A stretch of 5,346 nt of DNA from Bacteriovoracaceae bacterium UBA7317 (GTDB lineage Bacteria > Bdellovibrionota > Bacteriovoracia > Bacteriovoracales > Bacteriovoracaceae). Below are positions 1-5,346 of the stretch, one piece after another. The stretch covers positions 11,589-16,934 of the forward strand of contig DKQD01000080.1 of the NCBI GenBank assembly GCA_002474345.1. The letters run 5' to 3'. The notes under the pieces were generated by a model. It saw only the letters and a list, made by a program, of their open reading frames with translations, ran no database searches and had not been told where the DNA came from. The position numbers and the translations under genes were made by a program. The stretch's first letter is position 1, and each line of letters opens with the position of its first letter.

Positions 1-1193
1 TTCAAAGACTTAAAGAAGCTGCAGAAAAAGCCAAGCATGAGTTATCTAACGTTACTCAAACAGACATTAACCTTCCATTTATCACAGCTGATGCGACAGG
101 TCCAAAACACTTAAATGTTAATCTATCAAGAGCTAAGTTTGAATCTCTTGTAGCTGACCTTTTAGATGGGCTTGCTGAACCTTGTAATACGGCTCTTCAA
201 GACTCTGGCTTGTCTGCAAGTGAAATTCATGAAGTTGTTATGGTTGGTGGGTCGACTCGTGTTCCTGCTGTACAGGAAAGAGTTAAGCAAATCTTTGGAA
301 AAGATCCTAATAAAGGAGTGAACCCTGATGAAGTTGTTGCAGCTGGAGCGGCTATTCAAGGTGGTGTTCTTGCAGGCGACGTTAAAGATGTTCTTCTTTT
401 AGATGTAACACCTCTTTCTTTGGGAATTGAAACTCTTGGTGGTGTTTCAACTAAAATTATCGAAAAAAATACAACTGTACCTGTTAAGAAATCACAAGTT
501 TTTTCAACAGCTCAGGATAATCAACCAGCTGTTAGCATTCACGTTCTTCAAGGTGAAAGAGAATTTGCTAAAGACAACAAGACTTTAGGTAGGTTTGACT
601 TAACTGGAATTGCACCAGCTCCAAGAGGTATTCCTCAGATTGAAGTTACTTTTGATATTGATGCGAACGGAATTGTTCACGTTTCTGCTGTTGATAAGGC
701 AACTGGAAAGTCTCAGGAAATAAAAATTACAAGTGGTTCAGGTCTTACCGAGGAAGAAATTCAGCAAATGGTAAGAGATGCTGAGGAAAATAGAGACTCT
801 GATCAAAAAAGAAGAGAGGTTGTTGATACTAGAAACCAACTTGATTCTATGATTGTGGCAGCTGAAAATATGTTAAAAGAAGGAAAAGATAAATTATCTG
901 ATGCCGCAAAAGGTGAAGTTGAAGGTGCTGTGACAGAAGCAAAGAAATACTTAGAAAGTGAAAGCATTGATGAGCTAAAAGCTGCTATTGAGAAACTTCA
1001 AGGTGTCACCCATAAAGTTGCTGGAGAAATGTATCAGCAAGATGGTGGACCTCAAGGGCCAGGGCCTCAGGGACCAGGAGCTCAAGGGGCAGGGCCTCAG
1101 GGGCCAGGAGCTCAAAATTCTGGAGGACAAGACTCTGGAAAGTCCGATAAAAAAGATGATGATGTTGTCGATGCAGACTTTAAAGAGGTTTAA
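1..1193 (+). CDS. dnaK: Molecular chaperone DnaK (Hsp70), 5'-truncated by the window edge
   Basis: This is the C-terminal part of the ATP-dependent Hsp70 chaperone, which binds exposed hydrophobic segments of client proteins in the cytoplasm, with DnaJ and GrpE as partners. The open frame starts at position 3 and runs 396 codons to a TAA at 1191-1193; about 240-260 N-terminal residues are outside the window. Visible in order are the end of the nucleotide-binding domain ([34 protein letters not shown]), the interdomain linker ([13 protein letters not shown], about 387-425), the substrate-binding beta domain ([37 protein letters not shown]), the helical lid, and the conserved acidic tail ending [16 protein letters not shown] at 210 is an internal codon, not the start. 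Between lid and tail (1056-1115) is an unusual Gly/Pro/Gln pentapeptide repeat. dnaJ follows 94 bp downstream, behind a terminator. Any heat-shock promoter lies upstream of the window. Confidence 0.98.
   Translation, partial: QRLKEAAEKAKHELSNVTQTDINLPFITADATGPKHLNVNLSRAKFESLVADLLDGLAEPCNTALQDSGLSASEIHEVVMVGGSTRVPAVQERVKQIFGKDPNKGVNPDEVVAAGAAIQGGVLAGDVKDVLLLDVTPLSLGIETLGGVSTKIIEKNTTVPVKKSQVFSTAQDNQPAVSIHVLQGEREFAKDNKTLGRFDLTGIAPAPRGIPQIEVTFDIDANGIVHVSAVDKATGKSQEIKITSGSGLTEEEIQQMVRDAEENRDSDQKRREVVDTRNQLDSMIVAAENMLKEGKDKLSDAAKGEVEGAVTEAKKYLESESIDELKAAIEKLQGVTHKVAGEMYQQDGGPQGPGPQGPGAQGAGPQGPGAQNSGGQDSGKSDKKDDDVVDADFKEV
1056..1115 (+). repeat. Pentapeptide GPG(A/P)Q repeat in the DnaK tail (two 30-bp units)
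   Basis: Four consecutive pentapeptides read [15 protein letters not shown] and GPGAQ, preceded by a partial GPQ. At DNA level this is two 30-bp units, 1056-1085 and 1086-1115, that match at 28 of 30 positions (differences at unit positions 4 and 18). The block is visibly richer in G and C than its surroundings and sits in the disordered segment between the DnaK lid and the conserved acidic C-terminal tail. The near identity of the units suggests a recent tandem duplication, probably by slippage. Confidence 0.9.
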
Positions 1194-1232
1194 AAGGAAA
1201 TAATTTATTAACTTTTTTCTTATTTATACTAG

Positions 1233-1267
1233 AAAAGCGGCCTATATTTAGTGTAGGCCGTTTTTTT
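1233..1267 (+). terminator. Intrinsic terminator between dnaK and dnaJ
   Basis: A perfect 7-bp stem, CGGCCTA (1238-1244) with TAGGCCG (1254-1260), encloses a 9-base loop and is followed directly by seven T residues (1261-1267). A run of four A residues at 1233-1236 can pair with the T tract. It lies 45 bp after the dnaK stop and ends about 20 bp before the dnaJ start, so it should end or attenuate dnaK transcripts and lower dnaJ expression relative to dnaK. Confidence 0.85.
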
Positions 1268-1287
1268 ATTTTGTAAGGTGCAGAAAT

Positions 1288-2403
1288 ATGAGCAAAAGAG
1301 ATTACTACGACGTTTTGGGTGTTGGGAAAAGTTCTGATAAGGACGAGATCAAAAAAGCCTATAGAAAAATGGCCATGAAATATCACCCAGACAGAAACCC
1401 AGATAACCAAGAGGCAGAAGCCAAGTTTAAAGAGGCATCTGAGGCTGCTGAGGTTTTGTTGGATGAGCAAAAGAGATCTAGATATGATCAATTTGGTCAT
1501 GCTGGAGTAGATGGGCAGACAGGTAGTGGCTTTAGCGATTTTTCTGACCTTGGGGACATCTTTGGAGATATTTTTGGAGACTTTTTCGGCGGCGGGAGCA
1601 GACGGGGAAGATCTGGGAGAAGCCGAGGGCGTCCTGGCGAAGATATGCAGATGACTTTGAATGTTTCTTTCACTGAAGCTGCTTTTGGTGTTGAAAAGAA
1701 AATTTCTATAAATAGGTTTGTTTCTTGTGATGCTTGTCATGGGACTGGTGGAAGGAATGGCTCTCAACCAACTACATGTGATATGTGTGGTGGTGCGGGA
1801 GAAATTCGAAGGCAACAAGGCTTTTTTACTGTTGCAACAACATGTCCGAAGTGCCAAGGAAGTGGAACGATGATTTCTGACCCATGTCATAAATGTCGTG
1901 GTGAAGGCCGAGTACGTGGAAAGTCTGACTTAGCTATAAAGGTTCCTGCAGGTATTGATAGTGGACAGCGCTTGAAGCTCTCTGGAGAGGGGGGAAGCGG
2001 TTCTTTAGGAGGTCCATCTGGAGACCTATATGTTTTAGTTGAGATTGATGAGCATGAGTTTTTTGACAGAGAAGGCTTTGATGTTAGGTGCACTGTGCCA
2101 GTAAGCTTCTCGCAGGCGGCACTTGGAGCAGAATTGGAGGTTCCTACTTTAACAGGAAGAGTCTCCTTAAAAATACCTCCTGGAACACAGTCTGGAAAAA
2201 AAATGAGGCTTAAGTCTAAAGGGATTCAAAAGTTGGGTGGATATGGATATGGCGATCAAATCATAGGAATTCACGTTGAAACTCCGACGAAATTGACCTC
2301 TGAGCAAAGGGAAATTTTTGAGTCTTTAGGACGGCTTGATAATAAGTCTTCACACCCTATGGCAAAGGGCTTTTTTGAAAAAGTTAAAAACCTTTTTCAG
2401 TAA
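1288..2403 (+). CDS. dnaJ: Co-chaperone DnaJ (Hsp40, type I)
   Basis: A 371-aa J-domain co-chaperone that delivers unfolded clients to DnaK and stimulates its ATPase in the cytoplasm. The length is typical of bacterial DnaJ. The J domain (about 1-70) contains the HPD motif at residues 33-35. A Gly/Phe-rich stretch spans about 70-118, including repeated DIFGDIFGDFF wording and a basic RRGRSGRSRGR run. The zinc-binding region has all four CxxCxGxG motifs, with cysteine pairs at 147/150, 164/167, 186/189 and 200/203, so two zinc sites are intact. The beta-sandwich C-terminal client-binding domains follow (about 210-340). The ATG is supported by AAGGTG at 1275-1280, 7 bases upstream. No separate strong promoter was found in the 94-bp gap, so expression probably depends on read-through of the dnaK terminator. 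Nothing is missing or broken. Confidence 0.98.
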   Translation: MSKRDYYDVLGVGKSSDKDEIKKAYRKMAMKYHPDRNPDNQEAEAKFKEASEAAEVLLDEQKRSRYDQFGHAGVDGQTGSGFSDFSDLGDIFGDIFGDFFGGGSRRGRSGRSRGRPGEDMQMTLNVSFTEAAFGVEKKISINRFVSCDACHGTGGRNGSQPTTCDMCGGAGEIRRQQGFFTVATTCPKCQGSGTMISDPCHKCRGEGRVRGKSDLAIKVPAGIDSGQRLKLSGEGGSGSLGGPSGDLYVLVEIDEHEFFDREGFDVRCTVPVSFSQAALGAELEVPTLTGRVSLKIPPGTQSGKKMRLKSKGIQKLGGYGYGDQIIGIHVETPTKLTSEQREIFESLGRLDNKSSHPMAKGFFEKVKNLFQ

Positions 2404-2422
2404 TTGAGTATATAAAGAACTT

Positions 2423-2451
2423 TTTACTTAATGACACAGTCTCTGTAAAAT
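2423..2451 (+). promoter_or_regulatory. Candidate sigma70 promoter for the lipoprotein gene
   Basis: A -35-like TTTACT (2423-2428, 4 of 6 consensus bases) is followed by a 17-base spacer and a -10-like TAAAAT (2446-2451, 5 of 6). The predicted transcript start, near 2458, gives a leader of about 34 bases. The spacer holds a short inverted repeat, ACAG-TCT-CTGT (2436-2446), which might be an operator. A weaker alternative is TTGAGT (2404-2409), 17 bases, CTTAAT (2427-2432). No terminator with a G/C stem was seen after dnaJ, so read-through from dnaJ is also possible. Confidence 0.45.
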
Positions 2452-2491
2452 AGCGGTCAAGAGTTTCGTTTGTCTTTACTTAGGAAGATTT

Positions 2492-4522
2492 ATGTATCGT
2501 AATTTTGTAAACCTTTGTATTACAGTTTTTATACTTGTTAAGGTTTTAGGATGCTCGGGAATTAGTACACTTGCTGACAAGGGGATAAAGAAAAGCCTTT
2601 ATTCAAAGGGCTTCCTTGCTTTAATAGAAACAGCTAAAAGTAACTATCAAAATGGGAGTTTTGATAAGGCCCTCTCAATTTTGAAAGGTATGAAAGATCA
2701 AGACCTTCTTCCATCTGAAAGGTCAATGAGGAGAAACCTTCAGGGAGTGGTCCTTTTTTCTAAAGGCAATTACGAACAGGCCGTTTACAATTTTGAACTC
2801 GCTTTAGTTACTTCACGCCTGGATGGTTATTTAGATGCCCAAATTTATCTTAATTTAGCAAGTACTTACTTTAAAATGGGTCTTTACGAAAAGGGATTTT
2901 CGTCGATAAAAATGGTAAGATATGAGACTTTTAATAAAAGAGAGTTAAAAAATTATCAAAATCTTCATTACAAGCTAGCTAAAGAGGTTGGTGACGAGAA
3001 AGAAGCCCTTTTCTCTTTAACTAGTTTTTTAGATGAGAAAAAATCTGTCAGAGACCTTACATCCAATCCCCATTTTGAATATTTGAAAAAGATCTTCTTT
3101 AATTTAAGTAGAACTGAAAGAGTCCGTTTTTTAGAACGTTTTGCTGAAAAGAAAAATTTCTCTGTTGGATACTTGGCTTATCTCCAGGTTGAGAAGTTAT
3201 TTTACCAAGGAAATTTAGATGAAGCTAAGGACTTAACTTCTTGGTTGAAAAGAAAATTTGAAGAAAATGTAGAGCTTGTCGAGTTAGTGCAGTCTTTCAC
3301 TAATAAAATTGATAATAATGATGGTGAGATCGACCCTTACTCTGTGGGAATTGTTCTTCCTTTGAGTGGGGCTAAAGCCATTTTTGGGAATAGAGCATTA
3401 GAGGGCGTAGATAGTGGTTTTAGAGATTTTCTAAAAAGAAATGGAAGTAGTGAAAAACCTTTAAAAATATTTGTTGAAGACTCGAAAGGAAGTGGTGTCG
3501 TCGGCTCATTTCGTGTCGAGAAGTTGGCTAAAAAGAATAAAGTTTCAGTAATTATTGGAGGTCTTTTTTCCGATGAAGCCGAAAAAGAGTATTTAGCAGC
3601 TAAAAAAAGAGGAATCTTTTTTATCTCTTTGTCACAGGTTTATCTACCAAAGGAACAAAAGGATCACCTTTTATTAGAAATACCTGGATCTGTTGAATCG
3701 CAAGTAAACAAGTTATTTGCTGAAGATATGATCAAAAAGTTTGGATCTAAAGTTGCTATTATTTATCCTGAAAGCACAAGAGGCAAAGCTTATATCGATG
3801 AGTTTTGGAGAAGGTCTCAATTAAAAGGTGTGAACGTCAATGGAATAGCTTCATTTCAAAAGGGCTTAAGTGATTATAGAGACCCTGTAATGAACTTACT
3901 GGGCCTTAAGTTCAAGAGGGAAAGGCAAGAAGAGCTTGAAATACTTTCAGAAATTCACTCTCTTGAAAGAAATACCTCTGCTAGGAGAATCCAAACTCTT
4001 AAGCCTCAGATAGATTTTGATTGGGTTTTTGTGCCCGCTTTACCAAGGGAAGCCCTTCAGATTGTTCCAGCTTTTAATTATTATGATGCTTTTAGATTAA
4101 ATATTATCGGAGGCCCTAGTTGGAGAAGTCACTCTTTGGCTAAAGAGGCTTCTGACATAGGGAAATTGTTTTTTATTGGCGAAGATGTTCAGCCAGTTGC
4201 ACACGACTTCAGTCAACGTTTTTTAGATAGATACAGAAGAAAGCCTAAACTTGTTGAAATGCGAAGTTATGACGCCTTTAAGATTCTAGAGGCGTTACTT
4301 AATTCAAACTTTTCCAATAGAAATCAGCTGGAGTCTTTGATAAGAGAAAAAGCCTTCTTAAGCGGTTTAACAGGTAACTGGAGTTTAAGAGAAGGTGTTT
4401 GGTTCAAGGAGATGATTACTCTTCGTTTGAAGAAAGGCAAGGTTGAAAGGGTTCCAATCTTAGAGAGTCAAGGAGGGGAAACTCCCCTTTCTGCAAATAA
4501 TAAGGAACCCCGAGGGGTTTAA
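2492..4522 (+). CDS. LpoA/LppC-like penicillin-binding protein activator (TPR + periplasmic-binding fold lipoprotein)
   Basis: A 676-aa predicted lipoprotein. Residues 1-20 form a hydrophobic signal with a lipobox-like VLG before Cys21, which would be lipidated and anchored facing the periplasm. TPR-like helical pairs follow at about 41-69, 79-108, 113-140 and 229-255 (patterns such as GSFDKALSIL, GNYEQAVYNFELAL, GNLDEAKDL). From about 284 a type I periplasmic-binding fold begins with VGIVLPLSGAKAIFGNRALEG; VSVIIGGLFSDEA, VAIIYPESTRGKAYIDEF, a charged insertion at 471-506, then DFDWVFVPALPREALQIVPA and SYDAFKILEAL follow. This order and a charged insertion before an FD-x-hydrophobic-F-x-P motif fit the PBP-activator family; E. 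coli LpoA, which activates PBP1A, has nearly the same length. Whether this protein activates a PBP or binds a ligand is not shown. The start is supported by AGGAAG at 2482-2487. The gene ends one base from a convergent small gene, and its last codons contain two hairpins. Confidence 0.82.
   Translation: MYRNFVNLCITVFILVKVLGCSGISTLADKGIKKSLYSKGFLALIETAKSNYQNGSFDKALSILKGMKDQDLLPSERSMRRNLQGVVLFSKGNYEQAVYNFELALVTSRLDGYLDAQIYLNLASTYFKMGLYEKGFSSIKMVRYETFNKRELKNYQNLHYKLAKEVGDEKEALFSLTSFLDEKKSVRDLTSNPHFEYLKKIFFNLSRTERVRFLERFAEKKNFSVGYLAYLQVEKLFYQGNLDEAKDLTSWLKRKFEENVELVELVQSFTNKIDNNDGEIDPYSVGIVLPLSGAKAIFGNRALEGVDSGFRDFLKRNGSSEKPLKIFVEDSKGSGVVGSFRVEKLAKKNKVSVIIGGLFSDEAEKEYLAAKKRGIFFISLSQVYLPKEQKDHLLLEIPGSVESQVNKLFAEDMIKKFGSKVAIIYPESTRGKAYIDEFWRRSQLKGVNVNGIASFQKGLSDYRDPVMNLLGLKFKRERQEELEILSEIHSLERNTSARRIQTLKPQIDFDWVFVPALPREALQIVPAFNYYDAFRLNIIGGPSWRSHSLAKEASDIGKLFFIGEDVQPVAHDFSQRFLDRYRRKPKLVEMRSYDAFKILEALLNSNFSNRNQLESLIREKAFLSGLTGNWSLREGVWFKEMITLRLKKGKVERVPILESQGGETPLSANNKEPRGV
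4474..4488. terminator. Hairpin inside the 3' end of the lipoprotein gene
   Basis: AGGGGA (4474-4479) pairs with TCCCCT (4483-4488) around a 3-base AAC loop, a 6-bp G/C-rich stem. On the plus strand only a short T run follows; on the minus strand CCTT follows. It lies within the coding sequence of the lipoprotein. It may act as a second, back-up stop for minus-strand transcripts of the small basic gene, or may only be a 3'-end stability structure. Confidence 0.35.
4506..4519 (-). terminator. Probable terminator of the small basic gene, overlapping the end of the lipoprotein gene
   Basis: AACCC (4506-4510) pairs with GGGTT (4515-4519) around a CGAG loop. Read on the minus strand, the hairpin begins 4 bases after the TAG of the small gene and is followed by CCTTATTATTT, a broken T-rich tail. 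On the plus strand the hairpin ends just before the lipoprotein stop codon and is followed by TTAAGCTAAACTTTT, so it may also work weakly in that direction. Confidence 0.5.
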
Positions 4523-4523
4523 G

Positions 4524-4634
4524 CTAAACTTTTGCCTTTGCTTTTTCAACTCTGTTTTTAAGGCGTAGTTTAAGCTTTAGTTGTGATTTTTTCCTATTCA
4601 TTTTTGAAACTGTTCTTTTTCTTCCTTTTCCCAT
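4524..4634 (-). CDS. Very small, highly basic protein (36 aa), possible ribosomal or RNA-binding peptide
   Basis: An ATG at 4634-4632 opens 36 codons ending in TAG at 4526-4524, on the minus strand. The peptide starts MGKGRKRTVSKMNRKK and has 11 Lys and 5 Arg against one Glu and no Asp, so about 16 of 36 residues are basic. No membrane segment or cysteine is present. The gene is supported by AAGGAG at 4645-4640, 5 bases before the ATG, a plausible promoter upstream and a hairpin just after the stop. Composition and size match small ribosomal proteins such as bTHX (which also begins MGKG) or the AURKAIP1/COX24-type peptides (bS22/mS38, with a K-M-N and basic-helix pattern); this resemblance is from memory and weak. 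It is convergent with the lipoprotein gene and separated by one base. An RNA- or ribosome-binding role is inference from charge alone. Confidence 0.75.
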   Translation of the reverse strand: MGKGRKRTVSKMNRKKSQLKLKLRLKNRVEKAKAKV

Positions 4635-4639
4635 GGGGA

Positions 4640-4645
4640 CTCCTT
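4640..4645 (-). promoter_or_regulatory. Shine-Dalgarno site of the small basic gene
   Basis: On the minus strand this reads AAGGAG, a full match to the ribosome-binding core, with a 5-base TCCCC spacer to the ATG at 4634. It is the strongest ribosome-binding site in the window and the main argument that the short frame is translated and begins at this ATG. Confidence 0.8.
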
Positions 4646-4720
4646 ATGATGTGTTGCGAAAAAAGCTTTGCTGAAATGATATTAGGGGATCTTAGTTTTT
4701 TTGGCAAGCTAAAAGCTTAG
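4646..4720 (+). CDS. Doubtful 24-codon ORF ending inside a terminator
   Basis: ATG at 4646, immediately followed by a second ATG, opens 24 codons (beginning MMCCEKSFAEMILG) and stops at TAG 4718-4720, which lies in the second arm of the plus-strand terminator hairpin. The only ribosome-binding candidate is a GGGG run at 4635-4638, 7 bases upstream. The ORF runs across the promoter and leader of the minus-strand gene. No family is recognised, and a chance ORF is the more likely explanation. Confidence 0.12.
   Translation: MMCCEKSFAEMILGDLSFFGKLKA
4679..4707 (-). promoter_or_regulatory. Candidate promoter of the small basic gene
   Basis: On the minus strand, TTGCCA (4707-4702, 5 of 6 to the -35 consensus), a 17-base spacer, and TAATAT (4684-4679, 4 of 6 to the -10). 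The predicted start, near 4672, gives a leader of about 38 bases before the ATG. The -35 box overlaps the first arm of the plus-strand terminator hairpin. Confidence 0.5.
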
Positions 4721-4730
4721 CCATTTTTTT
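4703..4730 (+). terminator. Plus-strand intrinsic terminator
   Basis: GGC (4703-4705) and AAGCT (4706-4710) pair with AGCTT (4714-4718) and GCC (4720-4722), with one bulged A at 4719 and an AAA loop, an 8-bp stem. It is followed by A and seven T residues (4724-4730). On the minus strand the hairpin is followed by A residues, so it works only for plus transcripts. It lies about 180 bp beyond the lipoprotein stop and is the best complete terminator for that transcript. Confidence 0.7.
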
Positions 4731-4808
4731 CTCAATGCGTTGTCGGAAGGTTTTTTATCTAAGACTTTTGTTTATAAGATGACTAAAGAAATTAGACTTT
4801 TGTAGGTC

Positions 4809-4838
4809 TTTACATTTAGAATGTTATGAAGCTTTTAT
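4809..4838 (+). promoter_or_regulatory. Weak candidate promoter for mreB
   Basis: TTTACA (4809-4814, 5 of 6 to the -35), an 18-base spacer, and TTTTAT (4833-4838, 4 of 6 to the -10). A start near 4845 would give a leader of about 105 bases and put the motif cluster at 4841-4886 in the leader. An alternative -10-like TATAAA at 4861-4866 has no good -35 at normal spacing. The region is very AT-rich, so chance matches are expected. Confidence 0.22.
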
Positions 4839-4840
4839 TT

Positions 4841-4886
4841 TTGAGTAGTTGATTCGATCATATAAAAAAGTGGAGTAATTACTCAA
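4841..4886. promoter_or_regulatory. Candidate operator upstream of mreB: three TTGAGTA-type motifs
   Basis: TTGAGTAGTT (4841-4850) recurs as TGGAGTAATT (4871-4880), exactly 30 bp on, and in reverse orientation as AATTACTCAA (4877-4886). The last two overlap to make a perfect 12-bp palindrome, GAGTAATTACTC (4873-4884). TATAAA at 4861-4866 lies between the copies. The layout resembles a site for a dimeric regulator, but no regulator family is recognised. Confidence 0.3.
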
Positions 4887-4948
4887 TTTAAAAGTTAAAC
4901 GGAGTTTTTAAAGATTAATCGATAAAATATTTAAAGAGGAAAGAGAAC

Positions 4949-5346
4949 ATGTTTAAAAAGTTTTTAGACTGGTTTTCAAACGATCTGGCAATAGATTTGG
5001 GGACAGCAAATACTTTAGTTTATGCCAAGGATCGAGGTATTATTGTTAATGAACCTTCGGTTGTAGCGGTTCATGAGGGCATGAAAGGAATGAGCAAAGT
5101 CCTTGCTGTGGGAAAGGAAGCGAAGGAAATGCTGGGGAGAACGCCAGGTTCTATTAAAGCTATTCGTCCTATGAAAGACGGAGTCATCGCAGACTTTGAA
5201 GTTACCCAAGCCATGTTAAGGTATTTCATTTCAAAATCACTAGCAGGCTCAAAATTAATTAAACCTAGAATTATAATTTGCATTCCTTTCGGAATAACCC
5301 AGGTTGAGAAGAGAGCTGTCAAGGAATCTGCTGAGCAAGCTGGTGC
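4949..5346 (+). CDS. mreB: Rod-shape-determining actin homologue MreB, 3'-truncated by the window edge
   Basis: The first 132 codons of the bacterial actin that forms membrane-bound filaments and directs lateral peptidoglycan synthesis with MreC, MreD, RodA and PBP2. The N terminus begins [20 protein letters not shown]; its first residues are amphipathic and would bind the inner face of the membrane, as in E. coli. The phosphate-1 nucleotide-binding motif [10 protein letters not shown] is at residues 16-25, followed by NEPSVVAV (34-41), [30 protein letters not shown] (73-86) and [13 protein letters not shown] (112-124). Full MreB is about 340-350 aa, so roughly 60 percent is outside the window. 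The ATG is supported by a purine-rich GAGG at 4936-4939, 9 bases upstream, and an in-frame stop at 4916 excludes a longer start. The usual partners mreC and mreD would be expected downstream, but cannot be seen. Confidence 0.97.
   Translation, partial: MFKKFLDWFSNDLAIDLGTANTLVYAKDRGIIVNEPSVVAVHEGMKGMSKVLAVGKEAKEMLGRTPGSIKAIRPMKDGVIADFEVTQAMLRYFISKSLAGSKLIKPRIIICIPFGITQVEKRAVKESAEQAG

Larger units (their letters stand above)
4635..4948. other. Intergenic region between the small basic gene and mreB
   Basis: About 310 bp without a convincing gene. It holds, in order, the leader and promoter of the minus-strand small gene, a plus-strand terminator (4703-4730), and an AT-rich stretch upstream of mreB. 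That stretch contains a 10-bp direct repeat AGACTTTTGT (4762-4771 and 4794-4803), a small inverted repeat ACATT-TAG-AATGT (4812-4824), and the TTGAGTA motif cluster with a palindrome (4841-4886). Other start codons on either strand here open only about 8 to 13 codons. Confidence 0.8.

Noticed and set aside
1225..1230. TATACT as the -10 of a dnaJ promoter.
   Set aside because: No -35-like hexamer lies 16-18 bases upstream, and its transcript would start in the terminator stem.
1180..1890. A 236-codon minus-strand open frame opposite dnaJ.
   Set aside because: It lies antisense to the intact dnaJ coding sequence, has low-complexity Ser/Thr/Arg-rich wording, and matches no recognised family; it is a shadow of the dnaJ codon pattern.
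2377..2398. Inverted repeat GAAAAAG / CTTTTTC at the 3' end of dnaJ as a terminator.
   Set aside because: The stem is almost all A-T, is inside the coding sequence and has no T tract after it; any real structure would be weak.
4692..4724. Minus-strand 10-codon ORF in the upstream region of the small basic gene, as a leader peptide.
   Set aside because: It lies upstream of, and overlaps, the predicted promoter, so it would not be on the transcript, and no regulatory pattern is visible.
4780..4806. Short plus-strand ORF beginning at the ATG near 4780.
   Set aside because: Only 8 codons, with no proper ribosome-binding site.
4873..4884. The GAGTAATTACTC palindrome as a CIRCE heat-shock element.
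   Set aside because: CIRCE has 9-base arms (TTAGCACTC / GAGTGCTAA) separated by 9 bases; this palindrome has no spacer and a different sequence.
5015..5322. Two minus-strand open frames (64 and 83 codons) opposite mreB.
   Set aside because: They are antisense to a clearly conserved mreB coding sequence and resemble no known protein.

Overview
This AT-rich window looks like ordinary core chromosome from a Gram-negative bacterium. The protein wording (a proteobacterial-type DnaK/DnaJ pair, an MreB very close to the E. coli type, and a TPR plus periplasmic-binding-fold lipoprotein of the kind common in former Deltaproteobacteria) suggests a low-GC delta-type lineage such as Bdellovibrionota/Bacteriovoracales. 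That placement is inference from the look of the proteins, not a search. No mobile elements, CRISPR, tRNA or rRNA were seen.

Layout: positions 1-1193 hold the 3' part of dnaK (5' end outside the window), with an unusual Gly/Pro/Gln pentapeptide repeat near its C terminus. A strong intrinsic terminator (about 1238-1267) lies between dnaK and dnaJ. A complete dnaJ follows (1288-2403). An 88-bp gap carries a good sigma70-type promoter candidate for the next gene, a 676-aa lipoprotein (2492-4522) that resembles the penicillin-binding-protein activator family (LpoA/LppC-like). Convergent to it, and separated by a single base, is a 36-codon minus-strand gene (4524-4634) for an extremely basic peptide; it has a textbook Shine-Dalgarno sequence and a plausible promoter. 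About 310 bp of regulatory-looking intergenic DNA follows: a plus-strand terminator, then short repeats and a palindrome. The start of mreB (4949 to the edge) runs out of the window.

How the genes relate: DnaK and DnaJ form the Hsp70 folding machine (GrpE is not in view). The lipoprotein, if truly LpoA-like, would stimulate a peptidoglycan synthase from the outer membrane, and MreB organises peptidoglycan synthesis along the cell, so the right half has a cell-wall theme, although each gene appears to have its own transcription signals. The basic peptide has the composition of a small ribosomal or other RNA-binding protein; its function is not established. It is the item most likely to be missing from automated annotation.
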